In this document: one piece after another, positions 8,071-17,231 of the stretch | Layout of the letters: the number at the start of each line of letters is the position of its first letter | Numbering within the stretch: position 1 is the stretch's first letter | NCBI GenBank assembly: GCA_001769385.1 | Contig: MEPB01000033.1 | Span: forward strand, 46,048 to 110,047 | DNA length: 64,000 nucleotides | Direction: 5' to 3' | Source of the DNA: Bacteroidetes bacterium RIFCSPLOWO2_12_FULL_35_15 | GTDB taxonomy: Bacteria > Bacteroidota > Bacteroidia > 2-12-FULL-35-15 | Made by a program: the position numbers and the translations under genes | Notes under the pieces: generated by a model | The model's input: the letters and a program-made list of their open reading frames with translations, nothing else | Told to the model about the DNA's origin: nothing | The model's database searches: none

Positions 8071-9003
8071 TTACTGAAAAAACTCCTCTACCGGAATTTT
8101 TTCAGTTTGAGTAACCTGATTGGGATGTAAAGTAACATCAAACGTTCCGTATGACACGGTGTTGCCTATTTTTTCTTGTTTAAATTTTAAAACATCTTTC
8201 CCTGTATTCAACTTAATAAATCCAATCTCATTTAAAAATCCACCATTTATTTTGTTGTTTAAAAAAGATTTTTTTGCATCCCATTGATTTCCGAAATATA
8301 TTTTTAAAAAATAATTTCCATCCGGAATGTTATTTAATTTAAACGTAGCGCCCCATGGCAGATATTGATTACGAATCGTTTTATTGGGTGTACCGCTTTG
8401 AACCAAACATACCACAACTTCGCTTTCGTCACTATTGTGAATAACAATATTGTTTTTGCTTTCCATATCATACTGCTCTTCCCCAAAAATTATACTATAA
8501 GGTGAATCCGGATTATTTATAACAGGTTCGGCTTCTTTTACAACGGAAGTTGAAGTTTCTACAGCAATGGGATGTTCCCGGATTTCATTTTTCGTATTGA
8601 ATGAAATAATGAAATAAAGCAACAAAAGTGCGATTCCTACACTTACAAGTATTTGCCAACTCTCTGTATAATCAAATTTTTGAGGAACGTATTCACTTTT
8701 TTTTTGAGAAGTCCCTTGTTTTGGTTGTTGTTGCGAAAACTGATTTGCTTTACCGGAAGAAGCTGGTTTTTGTTTTGGATAAATATGAGTATATGAAATT
8801 TTTAGATCATATTTTTTTCGTTTCTCCACATTTGACAATACAGCATATGCTTGTTGTATTTCCTTGAAATACTCTTCTGCAGCATTATTTCCATGATTTT
8901 TATCCGGATGATATTTTTTTGCCAGAGCTCTGTATGCAGTTTTTATTTCATCAAAACTGGCAGTGTTTTTTACTCCAAGAATGACATAATAATTTTTCTG
9001 CAT
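8071..9003 (-). CDS. DnaJ-domain membrane protein
   Basis: A 310-residue protein with an N-terminal J domain (residues 4-66) carrying the HPD motif at 32-34, needed to stimulate a DnaK partner. A low-complexity Gln/Lys/Ser linker follows, then one transmembrane segment (about 118-136, [16 protein letters not shown]). The roughly 170-residue beta-rich C-terminal part ([22 protein letters not shown]) is unlike the DnaJ zinc finger and peptide-binding domains. It is therefore a type III J protein, likely membrane-anchored with a specialised client. There is no dnaK or grpE neighbour. Confidence 0.82.
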   Translation of the reverse strand: MQKNYYVILGVKNTASFDEIKTAYRALAKKYHPDKNHGNNAAEEYFKEIQQAYAVLSNVEKRKKYDLKISYTHIYPKQKPASSGKANQFSQQQPKQGTSQKKSEYVPQKFDYTESWQILVSVGIALLLLYFIISFNTKNEIREHPIAVETSTSVVKEAEPVINNPDSPYSIIFGEEQYDMESKNNIVIHNSDESEVVVCLVQSGTPNKTIRNQYLPWGATFKLNNIPDGNYFLKIYFGNQWDAKKSFLNNKINGGFLNEIGFIKLNTGKDVLKFKQEKIGNTVSYGTFDVTLHPNQVTQTEKIPVEEFFQ

Positions 9004-9044
9004 ATTTTCTTCCGCTCTGTTTTTTTGAAAGTAATTCTAATGAA

Positions 9045-10730
9045 CTAAAACTTAGCTCGCATTTTACTTTTTGTTTTTTGCAAATTAATGGTTGCTGTTT
9101 TAGGATATTTTACCGAATAGGTAAGAACTATTTTTTTTACTTCACCGGGTTGCAAGGTATAGGTCCAAGTGAGTTTTCCGGTTTTAGTGTCATACTCCGC
9201 TTTTGTTATTTCAAGCGCCTCAACAATAATATCACTTTGTGTTGAAACAGGAATTTGATCCAAAACATCAATTTGTACAGCTGTTTTACGATTATTTTTC
9301 ACCACCATTTCATATCCAAATGTTTCCTTTTTTGCGTTTCCAAGATACTTCGTATTACAAAACTCTTTTACTTTGCTTCGCGTAACCAATACTTTATTGT
9401 CGCGTCCTAATGACAGATCCAGCGTATCATCTGCACTTCGTGTATAAATATAAGACTGCCCAACATAAGTTCCGCCATAATATACATTGGCTGGTCCTTC
9501 AACCAGATCAAGATCTTCCCAACCGGTGATGCGTGCCAATAAAAAAGCATCCCTATCAATCTTCGGAACACTATGATGCTGATATGTTGCCGGCAATTTA
9601 TATTCCGTAACATCCACGATATATGGTTTTGCATCAGATGGGATGGAATAGCTTGTTTTAATATCAAATTCTGCACTTAATTCGGAAACCTGAATTTCCT
9701 CGAACTCAATTGGCTTTACATTTTTGTTTGGTGCGCTTTTTTCTTGTGCATCAATAGACTGGTTACTGGTAATAGAGTTTTGTATATAGCCTTGGTTTGA
9801 TTGGTATGCAGGAGCCGCATTGGAATTACTATAAACATTACCTTTATAAACTGGACCTGAATAATAATCCAGGTTCCATGTCAGCAAAACAGGTTTTGAA
9901 GCACTTTGAGATGGATCGGAAGTAGAAAGTTTAATTTTAATATCATTCCAATCTATTCCGGTATTATTAAATACTTTTGCTCTGTATTTTAATTCAATCG
10001 GCTGATTGATGTCTTCTGCATGTAAGTCGTAGCTTGGCGCCCAACCCGCATCGCTTACAATATATTTTAAATTAATTGTTGTTGTTGTTTTTGTTGCCGA
10101 AGATAAAAGAATAGTAATTTCTGAAGTGGGCTGATTATTTTTCGCATTCAACTCCCTCAATTGCTGATTGGTTTTTGAAAGAACTTCATTTAATTGAATT
10201 GTTTTTTTGTCTAGTTTAAAAACTTCTGCATTAATTTCTTTTATTCTGCTTCTATAAAAATCAGCTGCAAGCTTCAGTTCTGCAATAGCTACACCCTTTT
10301 CGTTTCCGCCAATTTTATCATTTACCAACAGCATATTTTTTTCTGTTACAAAGGCATCTTTATCGTTATTTAGTTGTGAAATAACATCGTTTAACAATAA
10401 TGCGGAATCTTTCAATTGTTTTATTTTAATACTTTCTTTTTGATTCGCCATATAATTAATAACATCTGAAATGGCTAAGATGGACACATCTCCTGTTGCA
10501 TTGACCTGTATGCTTTTTGAATCGAGTTTAGCAGACAACCCAACAAACACAATTTTATTTCTGCCGGAATTCAATGTTACTTGTTTACTATGATTTACTT
10601 CGGCTCCATATAAATAAATAATTGCCGATTGAACAGGTGTGCTTACTTCCTGAGTTGATTCAGTGTTTTGACCAAACACATGGGAAATCATTGCAAGCAC
10701 AAAAAACAAAAAAGAACACGTTTTTTTCAT
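9045..10730 (-). CDS. DUF4139/MuiA-family exported protein
   Basis: A 561-residue protein with signal peptide (cleavage after about HVFGQ, residue 21). The N-terminal DUF4140-type part (AIIYLYGAEVNHSKQV, RNKIVFVGLSAKLD) is followed by a coiled-coil stretch (about 95-190). The DUF4139 part holds LKYIVSDAGWAPSYDLHAED, ELKYRAKVFNNTGIDW and a C-terminal TWTYTLQPGEVKKIVLTYSVKYP strand region. Relatives are called mucoidy inhibitor A-like; the biochemical role is unknown. No partner gene is recognisable nearby. Confidence 0.85.
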   Translation of the reverse strand: MKKTCSFLFFVLAMISHVFGQNTESTQEVSTPVQSAIIYLYGAEVNHSKQVTLNSGRNKIVFVGLSAKLDSKSIQVNATGDVSILAISDVINYMANQKESIKIKQLKDSALLLNDVISQLNNDKDAFVTEKNMLLVNDKIGGNEKGVAIAELKLAADFYRSRIKEINAEVFKLDKKTIQLNEVLSKTNQQLRELNAKNNQPTSEITILLSSATKTTTTINLKYIVSDAGWAPSYDLHAEDINQPIELKYRAKVFNNTGIDWNDIKIKLSTSDPSQSASKPVLLTWNLDYYSGPVYKGNVYSNSNAAPAYQSNQGYIQNSITSNQSIDAQEKSAPNKNVKPIEFEEIQVSELSAEFDIKTSYSIPSDAKPYIVDVTEYKLPATYQHHSVPKIDRDAFLLARITGWEDLDLVEGPANVYYGGTYVGQSYIYTRSADDTLDLSLGRDNKVLVTRSKVKEFCNTKYLGNAKKETFGYEMVVKNNRKTAVQIDVLDQIPVSTQSDIIVEALEITKAEYDTKTGKLTWTYTLQPGEVKKIVLTYSVKYPKTATINLQKTKSKMRAKF

Positions 10731-10807
10731 TTGGATTTTTTTAAAGATAATTAGTTTTAGACTTTATACATTTAATTTATTAAAATAACTGAATGAATAG
10801 TTGGAAC

Positions 10808-10875
10808 GTCATTGCGAGACTTTTTTCAGTCGAAGCATCTCAAACAATGATAGGTAAGATTGCTTCGTGCTGACA
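10808..10875. repeat. Dispersed intergenic repeat (CATTGCGAG...CGAAGCA type)
   Basis: CGTCATTGCGAGAC, then CGAAGCATCTC, then GATTGCTTCGTGCTGAC: an imperfect inverted arrangement of a kind common between Bacteroidota genes. It occupies part of the 315-base gene-free stretch 10731-11046, which otherwise shows only AT-rich DNA and the terminator below. Confidence 0.5.
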
Positions 10876-10981
10876 AATACTCTCTGGGTGAACCTTTTTA
10901 TAAAAAATTTTACACCATTTTAACTTATATAAAATCTATGAAACAATAAAATAAATACAACCTTGTTTTTAAAAATTTCAT

Positions 10982-11026
10982 ATAAAAATAAAACCCTGAC
11001 AATGCGAATACAATTGACAGGGTTTT
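10982..11026 (-). terminator. Terminator of the substrate-binding protein gene
   Basis: AAAACCCTG (10990-10998) pairs with CAGGGTTTT (11018-11026). On the minus strand the hairpin is followed by a T-rich run, 20 bases after the stop of the leftward gene at 11047. Confidence 0.7.
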
Positions 11027-11046
11027 AAGGTTTTTTTAAATTGAAA

Positions 11047-12801
11047 TTATTTTTTTTCTTCCTCTTTTTTTCCGGCTGCCGGAGCAACATCTTTTAAATA
11101 TACTAAAGAATAATCTCTGTAACGCATTGGATTTGAAAAAAGATTATGAACATTTGATTTTACTAATCGATAATTTTCATCGTACCATAGAACCATAACC
11201 GGAGCATCATCCATCATTAGTTGTTCTGCTTTGATAAAAAAATCATAACTTTCTTCAAGTGTTTTTGCTGATTTTCCGGCTTCAAATAATTTATCAAATT
11301 CCGGGTTTTTGTAACGAGGTGTGTTCGGGAAAGATGGTTGATTTATATCAGCAGGAACTGTTGCACCATATAAAATCCATAAAAAGTTTTCAGGACTTGG
11401 AAAATCTGCGATCCATGCTGCACGGAAAATTTCAGCACGCGCATATTTTTCATCTTCTAATTTTTGTTTTTGAGGAACAACTTCAAAATCAACATTCACA
11501 TTTAAAACATCCATCAATTGTTTCTGAATTTCTAAAACCACATTTGCATTTTTAGAACCCCCGCTATTCAATTCAATTTTAACTTTTGGAAATCCTTTTC
11601 CATTTGGATAGCCGGCTTCAGCTAATAATTTTTTTGCTTTTTCAGCATCAAAATCATAACCAATTACTTTTGTAATATCATATCCTTTGAAGGACGGAGG
11701 TGAAATTCCATTTATTCCGGGACCATATGCTTCGCCTTTTAATACATCTTCAACAATTTTATTTCTATTGATCGCATAAGAAAAAGCTTTACGCACTTTT
11801 ACATTATTAAATGGTTCTTTGGTCAAATTAAATTCATAATACTGGCTAGCCATTTCGGGAGAACGTTCCAAAATGTATTTTGGTGGCTTATTTTGAAAAT
11901 TACCAATTTGGCTTTCAACCAGATCTTTAATAGATTCGGATGGAAGTCCTATTATCATAGCTAAATCTCCATTTTGAAAATTATCCAATTCTTGTTTTTT
12001 TGTCGGTAAAAAACTTATTACAACAGAATCAAGAAACGGTAACTGGTTTCCTAATGAGTCCATTCCATAATAATTGTTGTTACGTTTAAGAATAACTTTA
12101 TCCTCTCCTGCTTTTTCAACAAAAACAAATGGACCTGTTCCAACTTTCATATCTACACCATATTTATCAAATGCTTCTTTTGCAATTATACTCGCAGAGG
12201 GAGATGCAAGAGCAAACAAGAAAGACGAGCTTGGTGCTGTTAAGGTGATAGAAATAGTATTATCATCAATTATTTTTACTCCTTCAATGGCACCACTAGG
12301 TTTTCCTTTGCTAACTTCAAAAAATTTATTTGCCCCAACAACTCTGTCTTTAAATGTGGCGGAAAAATTTGAATTGTCTTTACTGTCAGTACATAATAAT
12401 TCAAATGAATAGCTAACATCCGAAGCTTTTACTTCTCTGCCTTTTCCTTCAGGGAAACATTCATTATCTTGAAAGAAAATTCCTTTTTTCAAATGAAAAG
12501 TATAGATGGTTCCTGAAGCATCAATATCCCATTTTTCAGCAATACTTGGTATAATAGAAAGGTCTTTGGGATTAAATTTAACCAATCCTTCATATATCTG
12601 ATTTGCAATATGAGCAGATCCGATATCAGTTATTGCTGCAGGATAGAGCGTTTGATACATTTCGGTCTCGTTTATTCGCAAAGTGCCACCATATACTTTA
12701 TCCCCTTTTGCAACTCTGGCAGAATCAGTGGTATTTGTCGGATTTGAGCATGATGTATAAAGCATCACTAACGGAAGTACTATAAACAACGTTTTTTTCA
12801 T
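11047..12801 (-). CDS. ABC transporter substrate-binding lipoprotein, family 5 (peptide-binding)
   Basis: A 584-residue OppA/DppA-like protein. The N-terminus MKKTLFIVLPLVMLYTSC is a lipoprotein signal with lipobox Cys at 18. Family landmarks are GGTLRINE, YEGLVKFNPKDLSIIPSIAEKW, TYTFHLKKGIFF, GTGPFVF, and NVKVRKAFSYAINRNKIVEDV with the conserved AI-R. The C-terminal lobe has AAWIADFPSPENF and VLWYDENYRL. It would bind oligopeptides, or a related ligand, at the membrane. No permease or ATPase genes are adjacent, so it stands alone here. Confidence 0.9.
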   Translation of the reverse strand: MKKTLFIVLPLVMLYTSCSNPTNTTDSARVAKGDKVYGGTLRINETEMYQTLYPAAITDIGSAHIANQIYEGLVKFNPKDLSIIPSIAEKWDIDASGTIYTFHLKKGIFFQDNECFPEGKGREVKASDVSYSFELLCTDSKDNSNFSATFKDRVVGANKFFEVSKGKPSGAIEGVKIIDDNTISITLTAPSSSFLFALASPSASIIAKEAFDKYGVDMKVGTGPFVFVEKAGEDKVILKRNNNYYGMDSLGNQLPFLDSVVISFLPTKKQELDNFQNGDLAMIIGLPSESIKDLVESQIGNFQNKPPKYILERSPEMASQYYEFNLTKEPFNNVKVRKAFSYAINRNKIVEDVLKGEAYGPGINGISPPSFKGYDITKVIGYDFDAEKAKKLLAEAGYPNGKGFPKVKIELNSGGSKNANVVLEIQKQLMDVLNVNVDFEVVPQKQKLEDEKYARAEIFRAAWIADFPSPENFLWILYGATVPADINQPSFPNTPRYKNPEFDKLFEAGKSAKTLEESYDFFIKAEQLMMDDAPVMVLWYDENYRLVKSNVHNLFSNPMRYRDYSLVYLKDVAPAAGKKEEEKK

Positions 12802-13104
12802 AGGTATATGAATAAAGGTAATTAGTCTTAAATTAAATGCAAGATTACTGCATCTTTAACAAAATTGCAAATAAATATGCAAAATATGCGTATTCTTGTC
12901 GAATAAACTTATGAAAACAAAAAAAGACAGGAAAAGAAGAAGAATTCACGAAGTATCGTTTTTGTTAGATAAATTTGTTTAATTTTGAGGTTCAATTAAA
13001 AAATAATGATTTTTTATTTTGAAATTGATAAATAAGATTATAATATTGCGTTCGAAAATAAGCAACCGGAATTAATTGGACTTATTTTTTACATAAACGA
13101 GAAA
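12802..13104. other. Divergent intergenic region (303 bases)
   Basis: AT-rich spacer between two divergently transcribed genes, so it should hold both promoters. I see no convincing TTTG-N19-TAnnTTTG pair, RNA structure or small ORF. Confidence 0.4.
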
Positions 13105-13908
13105 ATGAAAAAAACACTTTTTGCTATACTTAGTTTACTTGTTTCAACATCCGGATTTGCTGTCGGAGTAATAGTGTTGGAAGGCAACTATCAAGGAAAA
13201 AACCTTTATATTCAAAACCCTTTTGCAGGTTCAGGAGTTGGTTTTTGTGTGCAACAGGTAACTGTTAATGGCAATGTTACTACTGATGAAATTGCATCAA
13301 GTGCATTTGAAATTGATTTTAGAAACTTACAATTAAAGGTTGGCGATAAAGTGGAGGTAAAAATCACTCACAAAGATGATTGCAAACCAAAAGTATTGAA
13401 CCCGGAAGTTTTAAAACCTAAAAGCACTTTCGAAATTGTTTCCATGTCAGTTGGAACAGACTTAACTTTTAAATGGTCAACAAAAGGAGAAACAGGTAAA
13501 CTTGCTTATACAATTGAACAGTTCCGCTGGAACAAATGGGTAAAAGTTGGTGAAGTGGAAGGCCTTGGAACTCCGGATGTAAATAGCTATTCTTTTAAAG
13601 TTACTCCACATTCCGGAAAAAATCAATACCGCGTTAAACAAGTGGATTATACAGGACAACCGAAACTTTCTAAAACAATTGACTACATGTCTGCTTCTGC
13701 AGAAATTACTTTCAGCCCTGCTAAAGTTTCAAAAGAAATTTCGTTTTTCTCTGGTAGCTCACCGGTAGAAACCATGTTCGAAATATACGATCAGTTTGGT
13801 AACATTGTGAAACGAGGATTTGCTTCAACTATTGATGCTGCTAACCTTCCAAAGGGAGCCTATTACTTAAACTATGATAATAAAATGGGAGAGTTTATTA
13901 AAAAATAA
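13105..13908 (+). CDS. Exported beta-rich protein of unknown function
   Basis: A 267-residue protein with signal peptide (1-19, ending near SGFAVG). The first half (VIVLEGNYQGKNLYIQNPF, SAFEIDFRNLQLKVGDKVEVKI) looks like a beta-sandwich. The middle is fibronectin-like (FKWSTKGETGKLAYTIEQF), and the tail EIYDQFGNIVKRG through KGAYYLNYDNK resembles a T9SS-type sorting tail without the usual YPNP start. A strong terminator follows. The function is not recognised. Confidence 0.7.
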   Translation: MKKTLFAILSLLVSTSGFAVGVIVLEGNYQGKNLYIQNPFAGSGVGFCVQQVTVNGNVTTDEIASSAFEIDFRNLQLKVGDKVEVKITHKDDCKPKVLNPEVLKPKSTFEIVSMSVGTDLTFKWSTKGETGKLAYTIEQFRWNKWVKVGEVEGLGTPDVNSYSFKVTPHSGKNQYRVKQVDYTGQPKLSKTIDYMSASAEITFSPAKVSKEISFFSGSSPVETMFEIYDQFGNIVKRGFASTIDAANLPKGAYYLNYDNKMGEFIKK

Positions 13909-13945
13909 TCTTTCGAATCCATATGGATAACAAAATATTGAAATG

Positions 13946-13977
13946 ATCCCGATCCAAAAAATCGGGATTATTTTTTT
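13946..13977 (+). terminator. Rho-independent terminator
   Basis: ATCCCGAT (13946-13953), a 7-base loop, ATCGGGAT (13961-13968), then TTATTTTTTT. It ends the transcript of the gene stopping at 13908 and overlaps a spurious N-terminal extension of mce. Confidence 0.85.
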
Positions 13978-13999
13978 GTGGGATTTTAAACTTATTGAC

Positions 14000-14404
14000 A
14001 TGTTAAAAATAGAACACTTAGGTATTGCTGTAAAAAACCTGGAACAATCAAATGCATTGTTTTCCAAGTTATTTGGGAAAGAACCTTACAAGCTGGAAAT
14101 AGTTGAATCGGAAGGTGTTTCAACTTCTTTTTTCAGGATGGGTGACAGTAAAATAGAATTACTGGAAGCAATAAAACCGGATAGTGCTATCGCGAAATTT
14201 ATTGAGAAAAAAGGCGAGGGAATACACCATGTTGCATTTGAAGTAACTGATATTTATATAGAAATGAAGCGTTTGCAGGAAGAAGGATTTACCTTAATTT
14301 CTGATCAACCCAAAAAAGGTGCCGACAATAAACTCATTTGCTTTTTACATCCGAAAGGCACAAATGGTATGTTGATCGAGTTGTGTCAGGAAATAAAAAC
14401 ATAA
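14000..14404 (+). CDS. mce: Methylmalonyl-CoA epimerase
   Basis: A 134-residue glyoxalase/VOC-fold enzyme interconverting (R)- and (S)-methylmalonyl-CoA in propionate/succinyl-CoA metabolism. Landmarks are IEHLGIAVKNLEQS (metal-ligand His 6), GVSTSFFRMGDSKIELLEA, KGEGIHHVAFEVTDI (second metal His) and the terminal GTNGMLIELCQ with the metal-ligand Glu. The ATG at 14000 is used because upstream in-frame codons lie inside the preceding terminator. Length is typical. Confidence 0.92.
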   Translation: MLKIEHLGIAVKNLEQSNALFSKLFGKEPYKLEIVESEGVSTSFFRMGDSKIELLEAIKPDSAIAKFIEKKGEGIHHVAFEVTDIYIEMKRLQEEGFTLISDQPKKGADNKLICFLHPKGTNGMLIELCQEIKT

Positions 14405-14426
14405 ACAAAATATATTAACAAAGAAT

Positions 14427-14456
14427 GTCTCCATTTGGAAGTGGGCAGGGGGAGGA
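14427..14456. repeat. Decayed GC-rich palindromic repeat
   Basis: GTCTCCATTTGGAAGTGGGC followed by AGGGGGAGG: a half-degenerate member of the family at 3151/3811. It lies between the convergent mce and HAD genes. Confidence 0.5.
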
Positions 14457-14458
14457 TT

Positions 14459-15082
14459 TCAAAACAGATCCAACATACTTTCCTTTTTTACATCTAAGCA
14501 ATACACCTGAATACCCAAATTTTGCGCAGCTTCTATATTCTCTTCAGAATCATCAATAAATAATGTTTTTTTCGGATCAAGATTATTATCCGATACTACC
14601 AGGTCAAAAATTTCTCTATCCGGCTTTCGCATACCAACTTTATACGACAAATAGGTTTTTTCAAAAAAAACCGACAGATCGTGTATTTCAAACTTGTTTT
14701 GTAAATAATTGGAGATCGCATTAAAATGTATTTCATTGGTATTGCTTAATAGAAATGTACGATGTTTAGTTTTTAATTTTTTTAAAAGGTCAAGCCTTTC
14801 TATTGGAAGATCAAGTAACATAGCATTCCAGGCCAAATCAATTTCTTTATCTTCCGGTGGATTTTTAAAATATGATTTAATTTTTTTTCGAAATTCCTGT
14901 GAAGCCATTTCTCCTTTTTCAAATGAATCAAAAAGTATTTGCTGAGCATTTTTAAATTTCGGATCATTAATATTTAAGCCTAGTTCAACAAATGACTTTG
15001 CAGTTAATGAATGATCAATATTAATGATTACTGCTCCCAGATCAAAAATGATATTTTCATATTTATTTGAATCAATAACCAT
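14459..15082 (-). CDS. HAD-superfamily (IA-like) hydrolase
   Basis: A 207-residue HAD phosphatase-like protein. Motif I is IIFDLGAVI, where the usual second Asp (DxD) is Gly, as in several IA-type HADs and their non-phosphatase relatives. Motif II is FLLSNTNEIH, motif III is VGMRKPDREIF (Lys conserved), and motif IV is TLFIDDSEENIEAA. An alpha-helical cap is expected between residues 20 and 90. The substrate is unknown and the motif I change leaves catalytic competence uncertain. Confidence 0.85.
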   Translation of the reverse strand: MVIDSNKYENIIFDLGAVIINIDHSLTAKSFVELGLNINDPKFKNAQQILFDSFEKGEMASQEFRKKIKSYFKNPPEDKEIDLAWNAMLLDLPIERLDLLKKLKTKHRTFLLSNTNEIHFNAISNYLQNKFEIHDLSVFFEKTYLSYKVGMRKPDREIFDLVVSDNNLDPKKTLFIDDSEENIEAAQNLGIQVYCLDVKKESMLDLF

Positions 15083-15099
15083 AATAAATGCGAATAGTG

Positions 15100-15130
15100 T
15101 TTGTTAATTGGCTACAAATATATAATTTCG
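15100..15130 (+). promoter_or_regulatory. Promoter of the CAU tRNA
   Basis: TTTG (15100-15103), exactly 19 bases, then TAATTTCG (15123-15130, 7 of 8 to TAnnTTTG). It lies 25 bases before the tRNA 5' end. Confidence 0.65.
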
Positions 15131-15154
15131 CATCTCAAAATTACGAAAGTAATT

Positions 15155-15228
15155 GGGCCTATAGCTCATTCGGTTAGAGCAACAGACTCATAATCTGTGG
15201 GTGCTTGGTTCGATTCCAAGTGGGCCCA
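15155..15228 (+). tRNA. tRNA with anticodon CAT (elongator Met or Ile2)
   Basis: A 74-nt cloverleaf: acceptor GGGCCTA/TGGGCCC with discriminator A, anticodon stem ACAGA/TCTGT around CTCATAA (anticodon CAU), and T-arm CTTGG/CCAAG with TTCGATT. CCA is not encoded. CAU can be elongator Met or, if C34 is lysidinylated, Ile2; the sequence alone does not decide. Its 3' half is also the last codons of an antisense serine recombinase gene, marking a likely attachment site. Confidence 0.93.
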
Positions 15229-16750
15229 CTTTACAGGAAAGCACATCTAAAAAGGTGTGCTTTCTTTTTTTACTACCTTTAGACCGCCCGTTATTATTGC
15301 AAATCAGAGAAACGACACTATTTAATTTAGGGGTTCGATATTGATTATTTTCAAAAATCAACCTTTCGGGGAAAATCGAACCGATAATGTTCTGTTTCCC
15401 TTGTGCATTGGTGTCTTTATAGATTTTATCAATCTCTTTTAGCAGGCTTACAATGAAATCTATATCCTTATCATAATTCTCCTTTCCATCTTCAAATAGG
15501 AGTTGTTTTATCTTTAATTCATGTAACAGGCTTTCAATATCGCATTTCATTGCTTTGTAATCGTCAGGGGTAATATCCCCATCCAACATTAAAGCCCTTG
15601 CATTTTGCAAGCGTTGCTTTTGTTTATCTATATCCTTTGTGATAACTTCTAAATCCAACTTTACGTGCTTGTTGTTTTCTTTGAATGATTGCTTTATTAC
15701 ATTACCGTATAATTCCAACACTTCGGGCTTTAGCGTAAAGCTATGCAATACATTTATAAATTCACGGTTTGCTTCCTCTGCCTTTTGGCGTTCTTTACAG
15801 CCATTACTACAATGATAATAAAAGAACTTACCACCGTGCCGACCCGTTGAAGCCGAACCCGTCATTATTCGCCCGCATTTCGGGCAAGTTAAATGCCCCC
15901 GCAATGGTAATTCATCCCGCACCTTTGAATTTTTTAATGGAATATTGCGTTTGCGCCCCTGTAATACTTCCTGTACGGTGTAAAATGTTTTTTCATCTAT
16001 TAACCGTTCGTGTTGCCCCTCTACCCATACATTCGCTTCATCTTTATAAGCAGGAACATTAACCATTCCTATATAGGCTTTATTGCGAAGTAAAGCCCAA
16101 AAGGTATTGCGGGTAACTTTCAACCCTTTTTTATTCATCCTTCGCCTTAAATCTTCAATCGGGTACATTCCAGTTGCGAACCATGAAAAAGCCTCTTTTA
16201 CAAGTTCTTCTTGCAATCCACCTTCGGGAATTATAATAGGTCTTTTGTTTTCATCCCTTGCGTTTACATATCCACGGGGACAAGCCCCCATCCATCGACC
16301 CTCTTTTTTACCTCTTCTTATTCCATGAAATATATTTAAGGCTCTACGGTCATTATCTACTTCGGGGGCTGCAAGATAAACAGCCAACATAATTTTACTT
16401 TCGGGAATTTCAAAGTTCAAAGGTTGTTCTATTGCTTGTGCCTCTATTCCAAATTTTCGCAAATCCCTTATGGCAATATATGCCTCTGCAACATTTCGGC
16501 TGAATCTATCCCACTTAATGAATAATACTACATCAACTGTTCCTTTGTTCTTTTTTATGAACGTCATTATATTAATCCATTCGGGACGGTCAAAGGATTT
16601 ACCGCTTTCGTCATCATGGTAAAAAGCGACTATCTCAATTCCCTGTTGGTCGCAATATTTAATTAAGCGTTCCTTTTGGTCTGCGGGACTATACCCGTCA
16701 TTTTGTTCGTCCGTACTTACACGGGTGTACAAAATTGCTTTCTGTTTCAT
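15188..16750 (-). CDS. Large serine recombinase (site-specific integrase)
   Basis: A 520-residue resolvase/invertase-type integrase. The N-terminal catalytic domain has YTRVSTDEQ (nucleophile Ser 12), IKWDRFSRN and the AAPEVDNDRRALN segment. The recombinase domain contains RNKAYIGMV. A zinc ribbon follows (CPKCGRIM, then CSNGC), then a coiled coil (about 375-450). The final roughly 14 residues (GPLGIEPSTHRL) are read from the antisense of the CAU tRNA. The present C-terminus was therefore created by, or adapted to, integration into that tRNA. A small 59-residue gene lies just upstream. Confidence 0.93.
   Translation of the reverse strand: MKQKAILYTRVSTDEQNDGYSPADQKERLIKYCDQQGIEIVAFYHDDESGKSFDRPEWINIMTFIKKNKGTVDVVLFIKWDRFSRNVAEAYIAIRDLRKFGIEAQAIEQPLNFEIPESKIMLAVYLAAPEVDNDRRALNIFHGIRRGKKEGRWMGACPRGYVNARDENKRPIIIPEGGLQEELVKEAFSWFATGMYPIEDLRRRMNKKGLKVTRNTFWALLRNKAYIGMVNVPAYKDEANVWVEGQHERLIDEKTFYTVQEVLQGRKRNIPLKNSKVRDELPLRGHLTCPKCGRIMTGSASTGRHGGKFFYYHCSNGCKERQKAEEANREFINVLHSFTLKPEVLELYGNVIKQSFKENNKHVKLDLEVITKDIDKQKQRLQNARALMLDGDITPDDYKAMKCDIESLLHELKIKQLLFEDGKENYDKDIDFIVSLLKEIDKIYKDTNAQGKQNIIGSIFPERLIFENNQYRTPKLNSVVSLICNNNGRSKGSKKRKHTFLDVLSCKVGPLGIEPSTHRL
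15237..15271 (+). terminator. Terminator downstream of the CAU tRNA
   Basis: GAAAGCACA (15237-15245) pairs with TGTGCTTTC (15256-15264), followed by seven T. It is positioned to end the tRNA transcript, yet lies inside the antisense recombinase coding sequence. Confidence 0.75.
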
Positions 16751-16758
16751 GGTTCTTT

Positions 16759-16938
16759 TTATTTATCTTCTTGACGGTTCTCTCTTTCTTCAAATGATGT
16801 TAGCGAAATTTCACTTATAAAATAAAGCCAATTCCGTATTTCTATTATTTCATTATCCGTATAATGATTACCGTTTTTATTTAAAACCTTTTTACATTCC
16901 GTTAGCGAAATCCGTTCGCTCTCTCTAATGCTTTTCAT
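16759..16938 (-). CDS. Small protein upstream of the recombinase
   Basis: A 59-residue charged protein (MKSIRESERISL at the start, ERENRQEDK at the end). It ends 8 bases before the recombinase ATG and is therefore probably cotranscribed. No family is recognised. Its size and place would suit a regulator or recombination directionality factor, but there is no motif evidence for that. Confidence 0.5.
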   Translation of the reverse strand: MKSIRESERISLTECKKVLNKNGNHYTDNEIIEIRNWLYFISEISLTSFEERENRQEDK

Positions 16939-16990
16939 GGCTACATGACATTAAATGGCATTAATTCTTTTGAACTAATGACGCGGAAAG

Positions 16991-17037
16991 TAGCCAACGA
17001 ATACCGCTAATGCACCCTTTTATGTAGCCAACAAATA
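16991..17037. repeat. Direct repeat pair, possible operator
   Basis: TAGCCAACGAATA at 16991-17003 and TAGCCAACAAATA at 17025-17037 (12 of 13 identical, starts 34 bases apart, about three helical turns). They lie in the divergent spacer between the recombinase operon and the rightward small genes. Confidence 0.45.
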
Positions 17038-17105
17038 GGGCGTTTCAGCTTATAACTACAATAATTACATTAAGTTACTTTGATATAACCAAAAATCCAA
17101 ACCGA

Positions 17106-17225
17106 ATGAAAGATTTTATAGAGGCATTGAAAATAGGGCATTTTAGAGGTGGTAAAAAAATTCAAGACATGGTTAGATTTTTAAAAATAGTTGAAAAATT
17201 AGTTTCAAGTAATCTAAGAGTTTGA
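17106..17225 (+). CDS. Possible 39-residue peptide
   Basis: ATG at 17106 opens a basic 39-codon frame (MKDFIEALKIGHFRGG start, SSNLRV end) ending just before the next gene. There is no homology signal. It is kept because it is colinear and closely spaced with the downstream gene. Confidence 0.25.
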   Translation: MKDFIEALKIGHFRGGKKIQDMVRFLKIVEKLVSSNLRV

Positions 17226-17231
17226 TAAAAA

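Noticed and set aside
13943..13999. N-terminal extension of mce
   Set aside because: These codons lie in the preceding terminator hairpin and precede the conserved start of the epimerase.
15237..15271. Right-hand attachment repeat of the tRNA
   Set aside because: It is a simple hairpin terminator; no second copy of the tRNA 3' end (CCAAGTGGGCCC) was found to the right, so the right end stays undefined.
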